A stretch of DNA of 64,000 bases, taken from the NCBI GenBank assembly GCA_951394045.1, contig OX595990.1, positions 2,782,549 to 2,846,548 on the forward strand. Direction: 5' to 3'. The position numbers and the translations under genes were made by a program. This DNA comes from Nitzschia sp. DOCU1 (Eukaryota; Bacillariophyta; Bacillariophyceae; Bacillariales; Bacillariaceae). The notes beneath the pieces are model-generated. The model ran no database searches. It was not told where the DNA came from and saw nothing but the letters and a program-made list of their open reading frames with translations. Below, in pieces: positions 52,344 to 61,328 of this stretch (the stretch's first letter is position 1; the number at the start of each line of letters is the position of its first letter).

Positions 52344-52861
52344 TTAGCGAACTTCGAGTCCCTTCTCCTGTAACGATTTCAATCTGGGCTCTAACTCATG
52401 CAAGCGTAACGATCTGTTGAGACGACTGTTCCAAAAGTCTACGAAGCCAGACGACGGTAGGTTCTAGCTGCTTACCTGGAGGAACCTTTCCGACACAGGC
52501 CTTGATTCGTTGTCCTCCAACCGATAAAGTGCACGATCCACAATCACCCCTGTTGCGAAACAAACAAATATTGCCAAGTATGGGTCAGTTCGCGTCATTC
52601 TTTCAAACAAAGAAATTCGAACACGATTGCACCATCCACTCACTTCTTGCAAGAATACTTTGGTTTCACACCTAGCGAAGCCGCAGCCGATTTTAATGAA
52701 CTCCCAGGCGCAAAATTCATCTTCTTTCCATTGTAGGTCAACACAGTCATGTGGAGAGGTTCGCCACGGACACTTCGAAATTTCTTTCCTGCCGATTGAA
52801 ATGCCAGCGACCCATAAACCAATGCGAGAAGAGTGCCGACTAAACCAAGAGCAGACTTCAT
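52344..52861 (-). CDS. Plastid 2Fe-2S ferredoxin-like protein
   Basis: Three exons, 52861-52644, 52549-52476 and 52390-52344, with introns of 94 and 85 nt, give 112 residues. The first intron falls inside the cluster-binding loop, between the two lysines of YSCKKGDC, and splicing gives C-x4-C-x2-C (YSCKKGDCGSCTLS), with a fourth Cys in IKACVGK. This is the plant-type 2Fe-2S ligand pattern in a short protein. The final exon is chosen at TTAG|AGCCC because it gives PRLKSLQEKGLEVR, a natural end; a nearer acceptor gives only six residues. The N-terminus is a signal peptide with LAFQS, a plastid-import motif. It is likely an electron carrier in the plastid, possibly with a partner other than photosystem I; the fold beyond the cluster is only loosely ferredoxin-like. 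Confidence 0.8.
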
Positions 52862-53298
52862 TTTGATCTGTAGGCGGATTATTTGATCAATGTTGAATGT
52901 AGCGTAAAAAACGAGAACAACTATATGACAACGACGATGCTGCCTCTCGTCGGATCAAGAGAGCATTTGGTTGACGGGGGTCGACGCCAACTCATCATCA
53001 CCATTTCCTTTTTGCAAACATCAGAATGATTGGGGCTTTATGCAAACGTCATTCATGAATGAAATCTTCGCCCTTCTACGTGACTGGATGTAGAAAAAGT
53101 ACCAAGGTCAACATACACCATTCGTGGTACGATAGTGTACCTGGTACTACGTACCAAGTATCTGCATGATTGAAATTAATATGCCCCACTGCCTTCGGAA
53201 AAGTCGCAAAGAGGAAACTACCACCAAAAGAAGGAAGGAAGGAAGCACTTCGACAACCGGAAAGTATCTTACTGTTTTCACGCCTCGACGATTTATGA
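52862..53298. promoter_or_regulatory. Divergent interval between ferredoxin-like gene and CRAL-TRIO pseudogene
   Basis: 437 bp with GGTACGTAC-type repeats and palindromes (GGTACTACGTACC near 53141). Likely holds the ferredoxin-like gene promoter. Confidence 0.35.
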
Positions 53299-54151
53299 AT
53301 GCTACCAAGGATGACACTCTCTACCGCTGAAACGCTTCTGCGAAAGGAGACTCAAGGCGAGACATTTAGTGATGATGGGAACGATGTCGACCCGATCATT
53401 TACACCGATGAGGAGCTGGATGCGATGAGGAGCGTGAGAACGACGCTCGTTGAGGAGTATGGTATTGAGGAGTCAAGAGTTGGTGCTGCATTTCTGGCAG
53501 TCGCAACAATAAACTGCAAACTTCGTGTCGCAGAAACTGCGTCAAAGCTAAAAACTATGCTTTATTTGATGGAAAAGCTTGGCTGTCCAGACGGAATTGA
53601 CGACGACTTATGGAAACCAGAGGCTGCCCACGAGCTGAAACCGTATGCGCCTTGTGGTAAAGACTACAATGGGGCATCGACCATTTGGATTGCTGGTGGA
53701 TCCAAAGTGGAAAACGAAAATGAACGGCACCACGTCCACGCTTCTATCATGCATTTTTTGGCGGTGCATGCAGATTCACGGTCTCTGTGGCATGGGATAA
53801 CGTTTGTTATCGATGTTTCAAAGAGTCCACAGCCTCCAAAGGTTGGCAACGAACGTACCATGTAAAGTTTTTACCAGGCTTTTCCTCAGCGACCTCAAGC
53901 AATCCTGATTGCCGGGACCAACTCAATTACGAGATTGATTGTCAATGCGTCCATCAAGCTGGCTAGTCTCTTTACCAAGCAAAAGGTTTTGGACAGGATT
54001 CGGTTTGTCACCATCGAGGAAGCCAAGAAGAGTGTACCGCTGTCTAGTGCTCCCAAATATGTTGGTGGTCAAGGGGGGGGGGGGGGTTATTGATAACATC
54101 GAGGATTGGGTAAAGGAACGCCTGGCAAACTTCCCGAAACCAGATTTGTAG
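53299..54151 (+). pseudogene. CRAL-TRIO (Sec14-like) lipid-binding protein, disrupted by a stop and a G-run frameshift
   Basis: ATG 53299 opens a 188-codon frame with the Sec14-type N-terminal helices and the start of the lipid domain (LKPYAPCGKDYNGASTIWIA, ADSRSLWHGITFVIDVSKS). A TAA at 53863-53865 ends it, but the same frame continues after the stop with typical C-terminal Sec14 sequence (AFPQRPQAILIAGTNSITRL, KVLDRIRFVTIEEAKKS, APKYVGG). At a run of 14 G (54073-54086) the frame shifts by one base, and the other frame finishes IEDWVKERLANFPKPDL and TAG. CRAL-TRIO proteins move phosphoinositides or other lipids between membranes. Two lesions suggest a young pseudogene; alternatively both could be errors, or readthrough could occur. 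Confidence 0.7.
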
Positions 54152-54900
54152 GTCTCGGCAAATTTTCTAGACTGGTTTCTTGTTCGGTAATCAGCTGGAA
54201 GAGGTCTTATGAACGGAGCTAGCTGACACATTTTGTTCTCCTGGAGAGTTTTGTCCCACAATCTACGACGCTTTGGCGATGGATCAAACTGACACTGCAG
54301 CAACTGTTCCATCACACTTCCTACCGGCTTTCTGTAGACCAGAGAACCTCCATCTATCAGTAGTAGAACGAAGAAGGAAGTATAGTTTTATTACGTCGAG
54401 ATGCCGACAGCAGGTACTCGACTATTGAATGCAACAGCGACTCCTCTAACATGGCCTGAATGACTGAAGTCCTTGGCGCGTCGTTGGGATAAGAGCCGCA
54501 AGCCTATTTGCCGGCGCGCGCGAAACGCTTCGCGCGAGCCTTGCCGACAGAGCAACACGTCATTACCATTCGATCCGGCGCGACTCCCGCGAGTCCTTTG
54601 CAGCCAACAAAATCCAAATAAAGGACGAAAAAGACTCTCTGATAAAAAGACTGTCTGATGATCGAGGTAGTCGAGCTCATACGTCAGTGTTCCGCAAATT
54701 GCCGATCGAAGACGCAACCCATTACGGATTACGCACGAAAGTGCGTGCGTAATCGGCGACGGAGGTCTGTCGTCGTAGCAAGTTGAACTGACGCTTGACG
54801 ACGAGGAATGCAAATTGTTAGCTGCTGCTTGGGTTCTCGACCAAGCTTTCTCGACCATAGCTTCACCGTCGCACATCCTCTTATTTTGACCTCTATCACC
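54152..54900. other. Intergenic before the ATP synthase gamma gene
   Basis: About 750 bp. One overlapping minus-strand frame (54391-55071) lacks a recognised domain and is not called. Confidence 0.45.
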
Positions 54901-56358
54901 ATGAGAATCCTCTTGCTCGCAGCTCTTATTGCATCTGCCTGTGCATTCACAACCAACCTCCCCTCCGTTGGGGAGCGAGTGCACAATGTCGCTGCTGAAG
55001 GCAGCGCTCATCGCAATCGTCGAGCAACCATTGTGATGGACGGGAAGGCAAACGGTAAGTTCACGTGGCACTGGTACTGCGACGCGTGCGTACTAGTTAA
55101 AATTTAAAAGTCGACATGGTCAAGGAAAGATCCCCATACGAGGACAAATCGATATTTCCCCTCCAGATGTAGGAGAATCACTCCTGACCATCGGGGCGCT
55201 CCATGCAATTGGCGATATGGCCGCAACACTCATTTTGCCAGCAGTAACTGGAGCTTTCTCGTTACTCCAATTTCGCGCCGACGTTTGTGCATGAAGACTT
55301 GTTAGTTTTCGTCAATGATGTTCATTCCCCTGTGACCAGTTGTTGTCTACCCAAGATGTTTCCCCTCTGAAGTTCTTAAATTCCTTACTCACGTCTTGCT
55401 CCCTTGATGTGTTTTGCCTGTAGCTATCCGTGACCGTATTACCTCGGTGAAGAACACGCGAAAGATCACCATGGCCATGAAGCTCGTCGCTGCTGCCAAG
55501 GTGCGACGTGCTCAAGACGCTGTGCTTGCCACTCGTCCTTTCTCGGAGACTCTTCAATCGGTTTTCGGAGGTTTGATCCAACGGTTGGATGGTGAAGCTA
55601 TGGACCTTCCCTTGTTGACCGTGCGTGACGTTAAGAAGGTCACACTTTGCGTGGTCACTGGTGACCGTGGATTGTGCGGTGGATACAACGCTTACATGAT
55701 CCGAAAGGCTGAAGCCCGATTCAAGGAATTGCAGAGCCAAGGTGTTGCGGTGGACATGATTTTGGTTGGAAAGAAAGGAATTAAATACTTCCAGCGCCGA
55801 AACTACCCCATCCGCAAGACTTTCGAGACCGGACAAAACCCCAACGCCAAGCAAGCCCTTACTATCTCTGAAGAACTCTTGAACACCTTCCTCTCTGGAG
55901 AGTCGGATGCTATCGAGCTTCTTTACACCAAGTTCGTCTCCTTGATCGCTTCCACCCCCGCGGTTCGTACTTTGGTCCCCTTTGCCGCTTCTGACGTTAC
56001 CCAAAAGGGCGATGAAGTGTTCCAATTGACTTCCGAGTCGGGTGACTTCAGCGTTGAGCGTACCGAACTTAGTGTCGCTGAGCCCCAAGAGTTCCCCAAC
56101 GACATGATCTTCGAACAAGACCCTCTTCAAATCATCAACTCGATCCTCCCCTTGTACGTTAACGGTCAAGTCCTTCGTACTCTTCAAGAGTCCGTCGCGT
56201 CCGAGCTTGCTGCCCGTATGCAGTCCATGCAATCGGCCAGTGACAATGCTGGAGAGCTTGCCAAGAAGCTGAGCTTGGAGTACAATCGAGCCCGTCAAGC
56301 GGCCGTGACGCAAGAAATTCTGGAGATCGTCTCCGGTGCTCAAGCCCTTGAGGGTTAG
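54901..56358 (+). CDS. atpC: Plastid ATP synthase gamma subunit (CF1-gamma, AtpC)
   Basis: Exons 54901-55054 and 55424-56358 across a 369-nt GT-AG intron (phase 1), the longest in the window, give 362 residues. The N-terminus (MRILLLAALIASACAFTTN) is a signal peptide with a CAFTT plastid-import motif. The mature start AIRDRITSVKNTRKITMAMK is the conserved gamma N-terminal helix, and VTGDRGLCGGYNAYMIRK and the C-terminal helix KLSLEYNRARQAAVTQEIL are canonical. Gamma is the rotor shaft that couples proton flow to ATP synthesis. The cysteine-bearing redox-regulatory segment present in plant and green-algal gamma (between two cysteines near the centre) is not visible here; the corresponding region reads EVFQLTSESGDFSVER. 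Codon use is biased, as expected for a highly expressed gene. Confidence 0.95.
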
Positions 56359-56580
56359 GCGGTTGTCAGTTCTGTATCTTGTAAAATTGCTCAGGCAAGA
56401 GCAATCCTAATAGAGGCTGTCACACTACTTAATCAATCTACATTCGCTATATACATTATTCTGCTGAGTACTCAGTAGGCGCCTCACACATGCTAATTGT
56501 AGGTCGACATGGGTTGCATCCTGGTACACAGAACATCTCCTGCGCTGCGAGTAGAATTGAGTTAAATATTGGACGTTAGG
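56359..56580. other. Short convergent spacer
   Basis: 222 bp between the stops of AtpC and the phosphatase gene. No gene seen. Confidence 0.45.
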
Positions 56581-57327
56581 CTACTGGTCGGGACGGGAAA
56601 GGTACTCGATGGTTGAAGACGCGATCGTGATCAAGTAGCCCTCTGCTTCCCTTGTATTTGTGGACATTGCAACTTCTATATCCTTGCACCCCACTACTGA
56701 CGCTACTCCCAACGCTGCAGCAGGCAAGTAGATTGCATGGCCCATCACACATAGGGTTGACGGCAATCTAGGTGGATCCGCATCGGCGATGGCATCCATG
56801 ATGGTATCGATGGCGGTATGAGCGTAAGCTCCCAAGACGTACTGAGCGTCATTTCGAACTTGGTCATCGCCATTCTCGATATAATCACGAAGGGGTGCGT
56901 AGCCAATCTTTGCAAACAAGGGCGTTCCTTCTGGCTGCATTGTCCCGTCATATAGCTCCTGAACGTTCTTTATCCGCACAAGATTCTTTGCCCCACAAGA
57001 TTCCAAAAAGAGATTAGAAGTTTCCGCCGTCCTAGGGGCCGATGAGACCAACACCGGAGAAAAGAAAGGCATCAACCGCTTTCCAAACACACGTCCAGCG
57101 TCTCGTGCTTGTTCCTGCCCTTCTGGTGTCAGCAATCTATCGTAATCTTTCCCTGTCGTAGATGGCCCTGTTTTCCCATGGCGTAGGAATGCTATTCTCG
57201 CAATGTTGGCCGATTCCAACGTGCTTCTGAACTTGTTGAGGTTGCTAGTTGCCTTCCCTGGTAGCAAGGGGTGCATATGGGCTAGCGCAACGGCTAATAC
57301 CTGAGCGGTTTTGGAAAACGCTGTCAT
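56581..57327 (-). CDS. Histidine phosphatase superfamily protein (phosphoglycerate-mutase/SixA-like)
   Basis: 248 residues from ATG, single exon. The catalytic motif is RHG in IAFLRHGKTGPS, with Arg in SSAPRTAETS as the second active-site block, and LCVMGHAIYLPA carrying the second histidine. The N-terminus (MTAFSKTAQVLAVALAHMHP) might be a mitochondrial or other presequence. Members act as phosphoglycerate mutases, phosphatases of phosphohistidine or small phosphate esters; size and order look more like SixA or 2,3-BPG-independent-type small phosphatases than full mutases. Substrate cannot be assigned. Confidence 0.75.
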   Translation of the reverse strand: MTAFSKTAQVLAVALAHMHPLLPGKATSNLNKFRSTLESANIARIAFLRHGKTGPSTTGKDYDRLLTPEGQEQARDAGRVFGKRLMPFFSPVLVSSAPRTAETSNLFLESCGAKNLVRIKNVQELYDGTMQPEGTPLFAKIGYAPLRDYIENGDDQVRNDAQYVLGAYAHTAIDTIMDAIADADPPRLPSTLCVMGHAIYLPAAALGVASVVGCKDIEVAMSTNTREAEGYLITIASSTIEYLSRPDQ

Positions 57328-58160
57328 GATGTCCCGTCCCCAGTATTGGATGCTGTTGCTGATGGTACGGCTTATCTCGCGTCGAGATTAAGAGAGAAAA
57401 ATAATGAACCTCCGTAATTTTGCTCTTGACGAGAACTTCTGTCCAACCGGCTTGTCTGCCGATTCTGACAAAGCTCCCAGCTGGACAAGCGTTTGCTGCC
57501 GTATACGACAATGCAAAGGTGGCATGTTTCCATCCCAACGAGAACCATCGTCGCTATCGTCGCGGTTGCTCCTACCGACGAGATCTTTGGAGTGCCATCA
57601 CAATTATCTCGGCGTCAAAAGATCGCATCCACCACAACTCCTTTGAGTCAAAAACTATTTGATCCTTCCGATTGGAAGGGTCTAGGAAAAAAGTTGCTTA
57701 CGTAGCCTAGTAGTTGGTGCCTCTTGTCCCTCGGCTACCACGATACCACTGGTCTGCATTTACCTCCACTTGTCTTCCTGAGATAAGACCAGCAATCCTG
57801 GCTAAGAATAGCAGCCGAAACAGCCAAAATCGTTGGACGGCCCTTTGCTGGGCAATGAATGTCCGCCGTGCGATCCCTCGACTGGGGCGTTTTGTGGTCA
57901 AGAGCAGGCACCCCACTCTCCATTCTAACAAGTTGGTGAAGGTACAAACGCTCTTCTCAGTATGGTATTGAAGCAGTCCCTGTTACGAGTGGAGAAATGC
58001 GAGGAACGCCACGTGACGAGACAAGTACAGTTTCGCCAGTACCGCTAGGGGCTTGTCAGCTTCTACTCAAGTCTCTATTGTCCAACCGAACGTTTCAAAA
58101 CGTCAACGCTACTCGTTAATTGAAGCCCTATTCCCTTAGCTTCACCCTCAACAAACATTG
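57328..58160. other. Intergenic, 833 bp
   Basis: Several overlapping short frames, none with a recognised domain. Likely promoter of the phosphatase and 3' region of the DUF6824 gene. Confidence 0.45.
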
Positions 58161-59492
58161 CTATATCGCTACCACGTCATCGTGAGTAGTAGCGGTAGAG
58201 ACATGAGCCTGTACAACCCCCTGCTGCTGTCCTGGTCCAAGATTATGCGGCAGCTGATTGTTTCCTACAGATTGTTGCCCACCTAGAGCCGTTGGATCCA
58301 TCATGGTTCCGACTCCCATAGATGATGACTCAGCGCATTGAAAAGTGGGTGGAGCTGGTTGAGTATTTGGTGGAACGGTATCGTTCAAGGCTCTTCCTTC
58401 TGCAAAGGGTACAGTAGCATTCTGTGTGGGCATGGCTGGCTGTGTCGTGTTATTGTGTGGATCTAGAATGCCAGCGTTGATAGCAGCCGCCTGGGCGGCT
58501 TTGGCTTGCTGATCCGCAAATTTTGCTGTCGTAACCGCATTCGCCTCTATCCATTCATGATGCTTTAGGCATGACTTGGCAATTTTTGTCTTATGTCCTT
58601 GTTTCTCACAGTACGGACAGATTAAATTCTTGGTTGCAGTCGCCGTTTTCCGCACCTTTGGTTCCGGCGAGACTTCGAGCCATTTCAGCTCCTTGGTCTC
58701 TCGCAATGCTTGGGAAGTCTTCTTCCGTGCCTTTTCCATTGTCACGACATAATATTGTCCAGTGACATCATCCAAATCCACAAATCGCCCCCCACAATTG
58801 TTGACATGCTGGACAATACTCCGAACATAAGCAGTCTTTGCCTTGCGTTGCTTCAGGGGTATTTCTCGATAGGCAGGCTTTCGTTCATCGACAATCTTCC
58901 GATATCTGCGGTTCCCAATGTAGTTGTTACTTTCACCGCCTCTACCACACAAGACGTCCCATTCCCCCAGCGAGTCACCTGGTGGGAGCCAATACCAGAA
59001 ATCTTCAGGATATTTGTAGCCCATCTGAGCATTGGCAATCATGACGTTGTTATTTACAGCCTTCTTCTGGCGTTTCTTGGCGGTTGTCGCCATGACAGGA
59101 GCAAGCATCGGAAGAGGGGCTTGCTTTGGAACAATGAGAGTTTCAGTGGTCGGTTGAGGAGCTTCTTGGGCTTCTATTTCTCCTTCTGTAAGGTCGCGGC
59201 CTAGACTCAAAAGAGCGTTGACGGAATCGCGCTCAACGCCTCGACCCCGCTTACCATTTGGACCTCCCGTTTGAGGTTGCGTTTGAGCCTGAGGTAGAAC
59301 CAAAGGAGGTACGGCATCTTGAGGTTGATTCAGCGCAGATGGAGCAGCCGCCATAGTACTATGGGACCCCTCTCCATCGATTGCTAGATGCTTCGCGGTC
59401 TGCAATGGCCCTTCGGTTGGAGCTGTTGGCGCACCAGACGCCGAGTTCACGGCTGCATCGGCAGCTTGATGGCCGCTGCTTCCGACTGCCAT
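58161..59492 (-). CDS. DUF6824 protein with a C-terminal zinc knuckle
   Basis: 443 residues from ATG 59492; the frame runs further upstream to ATG 59858, but residues there look like untranslated leader. The N-terminal third is Ala/Pro/Gln-rich. The DUF6824 domain (about 165-265) is clear: WDVLCGRGGESNNYIGNRRY, KAKTAYVRSIVQHVNNCGGRF and KKTSQALRETKELKWLE. This family is expanded in diatoms and other stramenopiles; it may bind nucleic acid, but this is not established. A later C-x2-C...C...H segment (ICPYCEKQGHKTKIAKSC) is a probable zinc finger. The C-terminal half is Gln/Pro-rich and disordered. Such a layout suggests a nuclear regulator; that is inference. Confidence 0.75.
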   Translation of the reverse strand: MAVGSSGHQAADAAVNSASGAPTAPTEGPLQTAKHLAIDGEGSHSTMAAAPSALNQPQDAVPPLVLPQAQTQPQTGGPNGKRGRGVERDSVNALLSLGRDLTEGEIEAQEAPQPTTETLIVPKQAPLPMLAPVMATTAKKRQKKAVNNNVMIANAQMGYKYPEDFWYWLPPGDSLGEWDVLCGRGGESNNYIGNRRYRKIVDERKPAYREIPLKQRKAKTAYVRSIVQHVNNCGGRFVDLDDVTGQYYVVTMEKARKKTSQALRETKELKWLEVSPEPKVRKTATATKNLICPYCEKQGHKTKIAKSCLKHHEWIEANAVTTAKFADQQAKAAQAAAINAGILDPHNNTTQPAMPTQNATVPFAEGRALNDTVPPNTQPAPPTFQCAESSSMGVGTMMDPTALGGQQSVGNNQLPHNLGPGQQQGVVQAHVSTATTHDDVVAI

Positions 59493-61328
59493 CCTTCTTC
59501 TGAACAAGTATGGTAATCGAAGGAGAGAGATGCAATGCCGTCTGAGAACTTTCGTCTCTAAAAGGGTCCTGGGCGATGGAATTGAAATGAAAGCTCGCCG
59601 GTTGATACCCCCTTCTGCTTTTTGAATATTATGTGGGGTGGTTATCCATGTCTCGAAAGAGCACCAGTCGAGCTTCCACGCGCACAATTGCGCGGCATCA
59701 GAACCCCTCAAGCGGCAAGCCAGCAAAGTTTGTGTGGCTGTGGGGATACTCAAATCCATGCTTGGACCAACACACACGTGGATTCTACCAGGTACGCCAC
59801 GACTGAGCGATGGATGAAAGCTATGAAGCGTCTGGGCGTCGCCAGGGACGACTGCCATGAATAACAACTATGTAGGTCGTCGTCGGTACCAAGAAGCAAT
59901 AGCTAGTTGCAGCGGCAAATAACAACGAGCAAGATCTTACCAGCTTCGACGACGAGGAGATCTTCTTCAGCACAGTCAGCAGTCGCCCCGTCAATGGGAT
60001 GAATCATGGAATCAGGAAGCGGTACAGAACACCACCCTCCCAATGGGCAATGCCTCCCCCCGAGGCGGCATCGTCGTGAGTCACCTCTACTACTACGTAA
60101 GGCCCAAAATTCCACCCATGTGGTATTTTTTGTACCAAAATTCCATTTCCCTGTATGTAGAAATACCGATACCGTCATTGGAGTTTGTGGATTTCTCGTG
60201 GTGTTGACGTGGCAAATCCACTGCGAAGTGGACAGGAACCGTGGAGTTTAGGGGCCAAAAATTCCACAACACGATCCGCAATACCAAATTCCGCTCTCGC
60301 ACACGTGTGTTTGAGAATGACAAAACGCAACAACAAACTATGACAACACCAATGCATCTTGCTCATGTGCCAATCCGGACTGCAAACCTGGGGCACTTGC
60401 ACAGCAAATCAAATGCACCCATCGGCATAATTTGATTGTACGCCTTGCAAATCAACAGGTTTTAGATTTGCACCAAACGAGTTGCTGGAAGGCGCCCCCA
60501 CCCCCATCGAGTACTTCGGGCTGAACGATTGCAGCAACAATCAACCTGCTGCTGCTGGGAGAAACGATTATGACGATGATTCATCTGACGATGACAATGG
60601 TCCTACAAATGGAGTTGACCCCCAAACTACAGATGGATCAAGAACAAATTGCCAACAATGGGCAGTTAGCTTTAAAGAAGTAAAGAGCATGAATGCCTTG
60701 GCCAATACGACAGCGATGCCAATGATTTGTTGCGATCCAAAGAAAAATCACAGACAAGGAAGACCAGGCAAGAAGAAAAGCACAATATTTTATTGGAGAC
60801 TGCGAAGCCCTATGGACAAGACCATGGCCCAAGAAGCAGCCATTAATATTGCTCAATGTGGCTGTAAGGGGGATACTGCTGTTGCTGCCATGCAATAAGA
60901 AAGACGACAGATGGTCGGCAGCAGGAAAGAAAAAGGAATTGTAGAGTTTGCAAACTAAGAGTAGAATTTAACATCCTACTACTAGGTACTAAAATTTAGA
61001 GTTAAAGCAGCGCTAGCAGCAGACGAGACATGATGGAATAGACGAGTTCTTCTTTCCTTGTTGCCAGCTATCAGTAGCAAGCATGTACACCAAATTACTT
61101 TACTGTGTAGAGAATAGAGTGAACAGTACGATACCTGTCAGAAATAGCTACTGTAGCTACCTAGCTAGAGAATGGTATGGTGTCGGCTATCCAGTTGATC
61201 AACACGCAATTTTGCGCCGACTCGGGGGGTTAAGAGGTCTTATTTTTTTAAACGCTGCCGCTCCGATCGCATCGGCAAGCCAATACGTCGGTCGACCCGC
61301 GTTCCTGGCGGATCGGAATCCGCGAGGA
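59493..61328. other. Intergenic with dispersed motif and gene fragment
   Basis: Carries about four copies of CCAAAATTCC-like motifs (60100-60300) and the possible gene fragment at 60338-60898. Nothing else supported. Confidence 0.4.
60338..60898 (+). pseudogene. Possible fragment of a Cys/His-rich mobile-element protein
   Basis: A Cys/His cluster (CSCANPDCKPG, then KCTHRHN) is readable in one frame just after 60341. A second frame from 60482 runs to 60898 as an acidic Asp/Ser-rich stretch, then a basic patch (HRQGRPGKKKSTIFYW) and a Cys-rich end (CGCKGDTAVA). The two parts are in different frames, suggesting a frameshift or a missed intron. It is next to the motif cluster at 60100-60300 and to a retroelement fragment, which fits degraded mobile DNA. 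No family is recognised; confidence is low. Confidence 0.25.

Noticed and set aside
54391..55071. Minus-strand frame of 226 codons
   Set aside because: Partly antisense to AtpC exon 1 and without recognisable motif or start context.
55312..56343. Long minus-strand frame of 343 codons opposite the ATP synthase gamma exon
   Set aside because: It lies fully antisense to a well-supported gene with strong codon bias, which tends to leave the opposite frame open; no domain seen.
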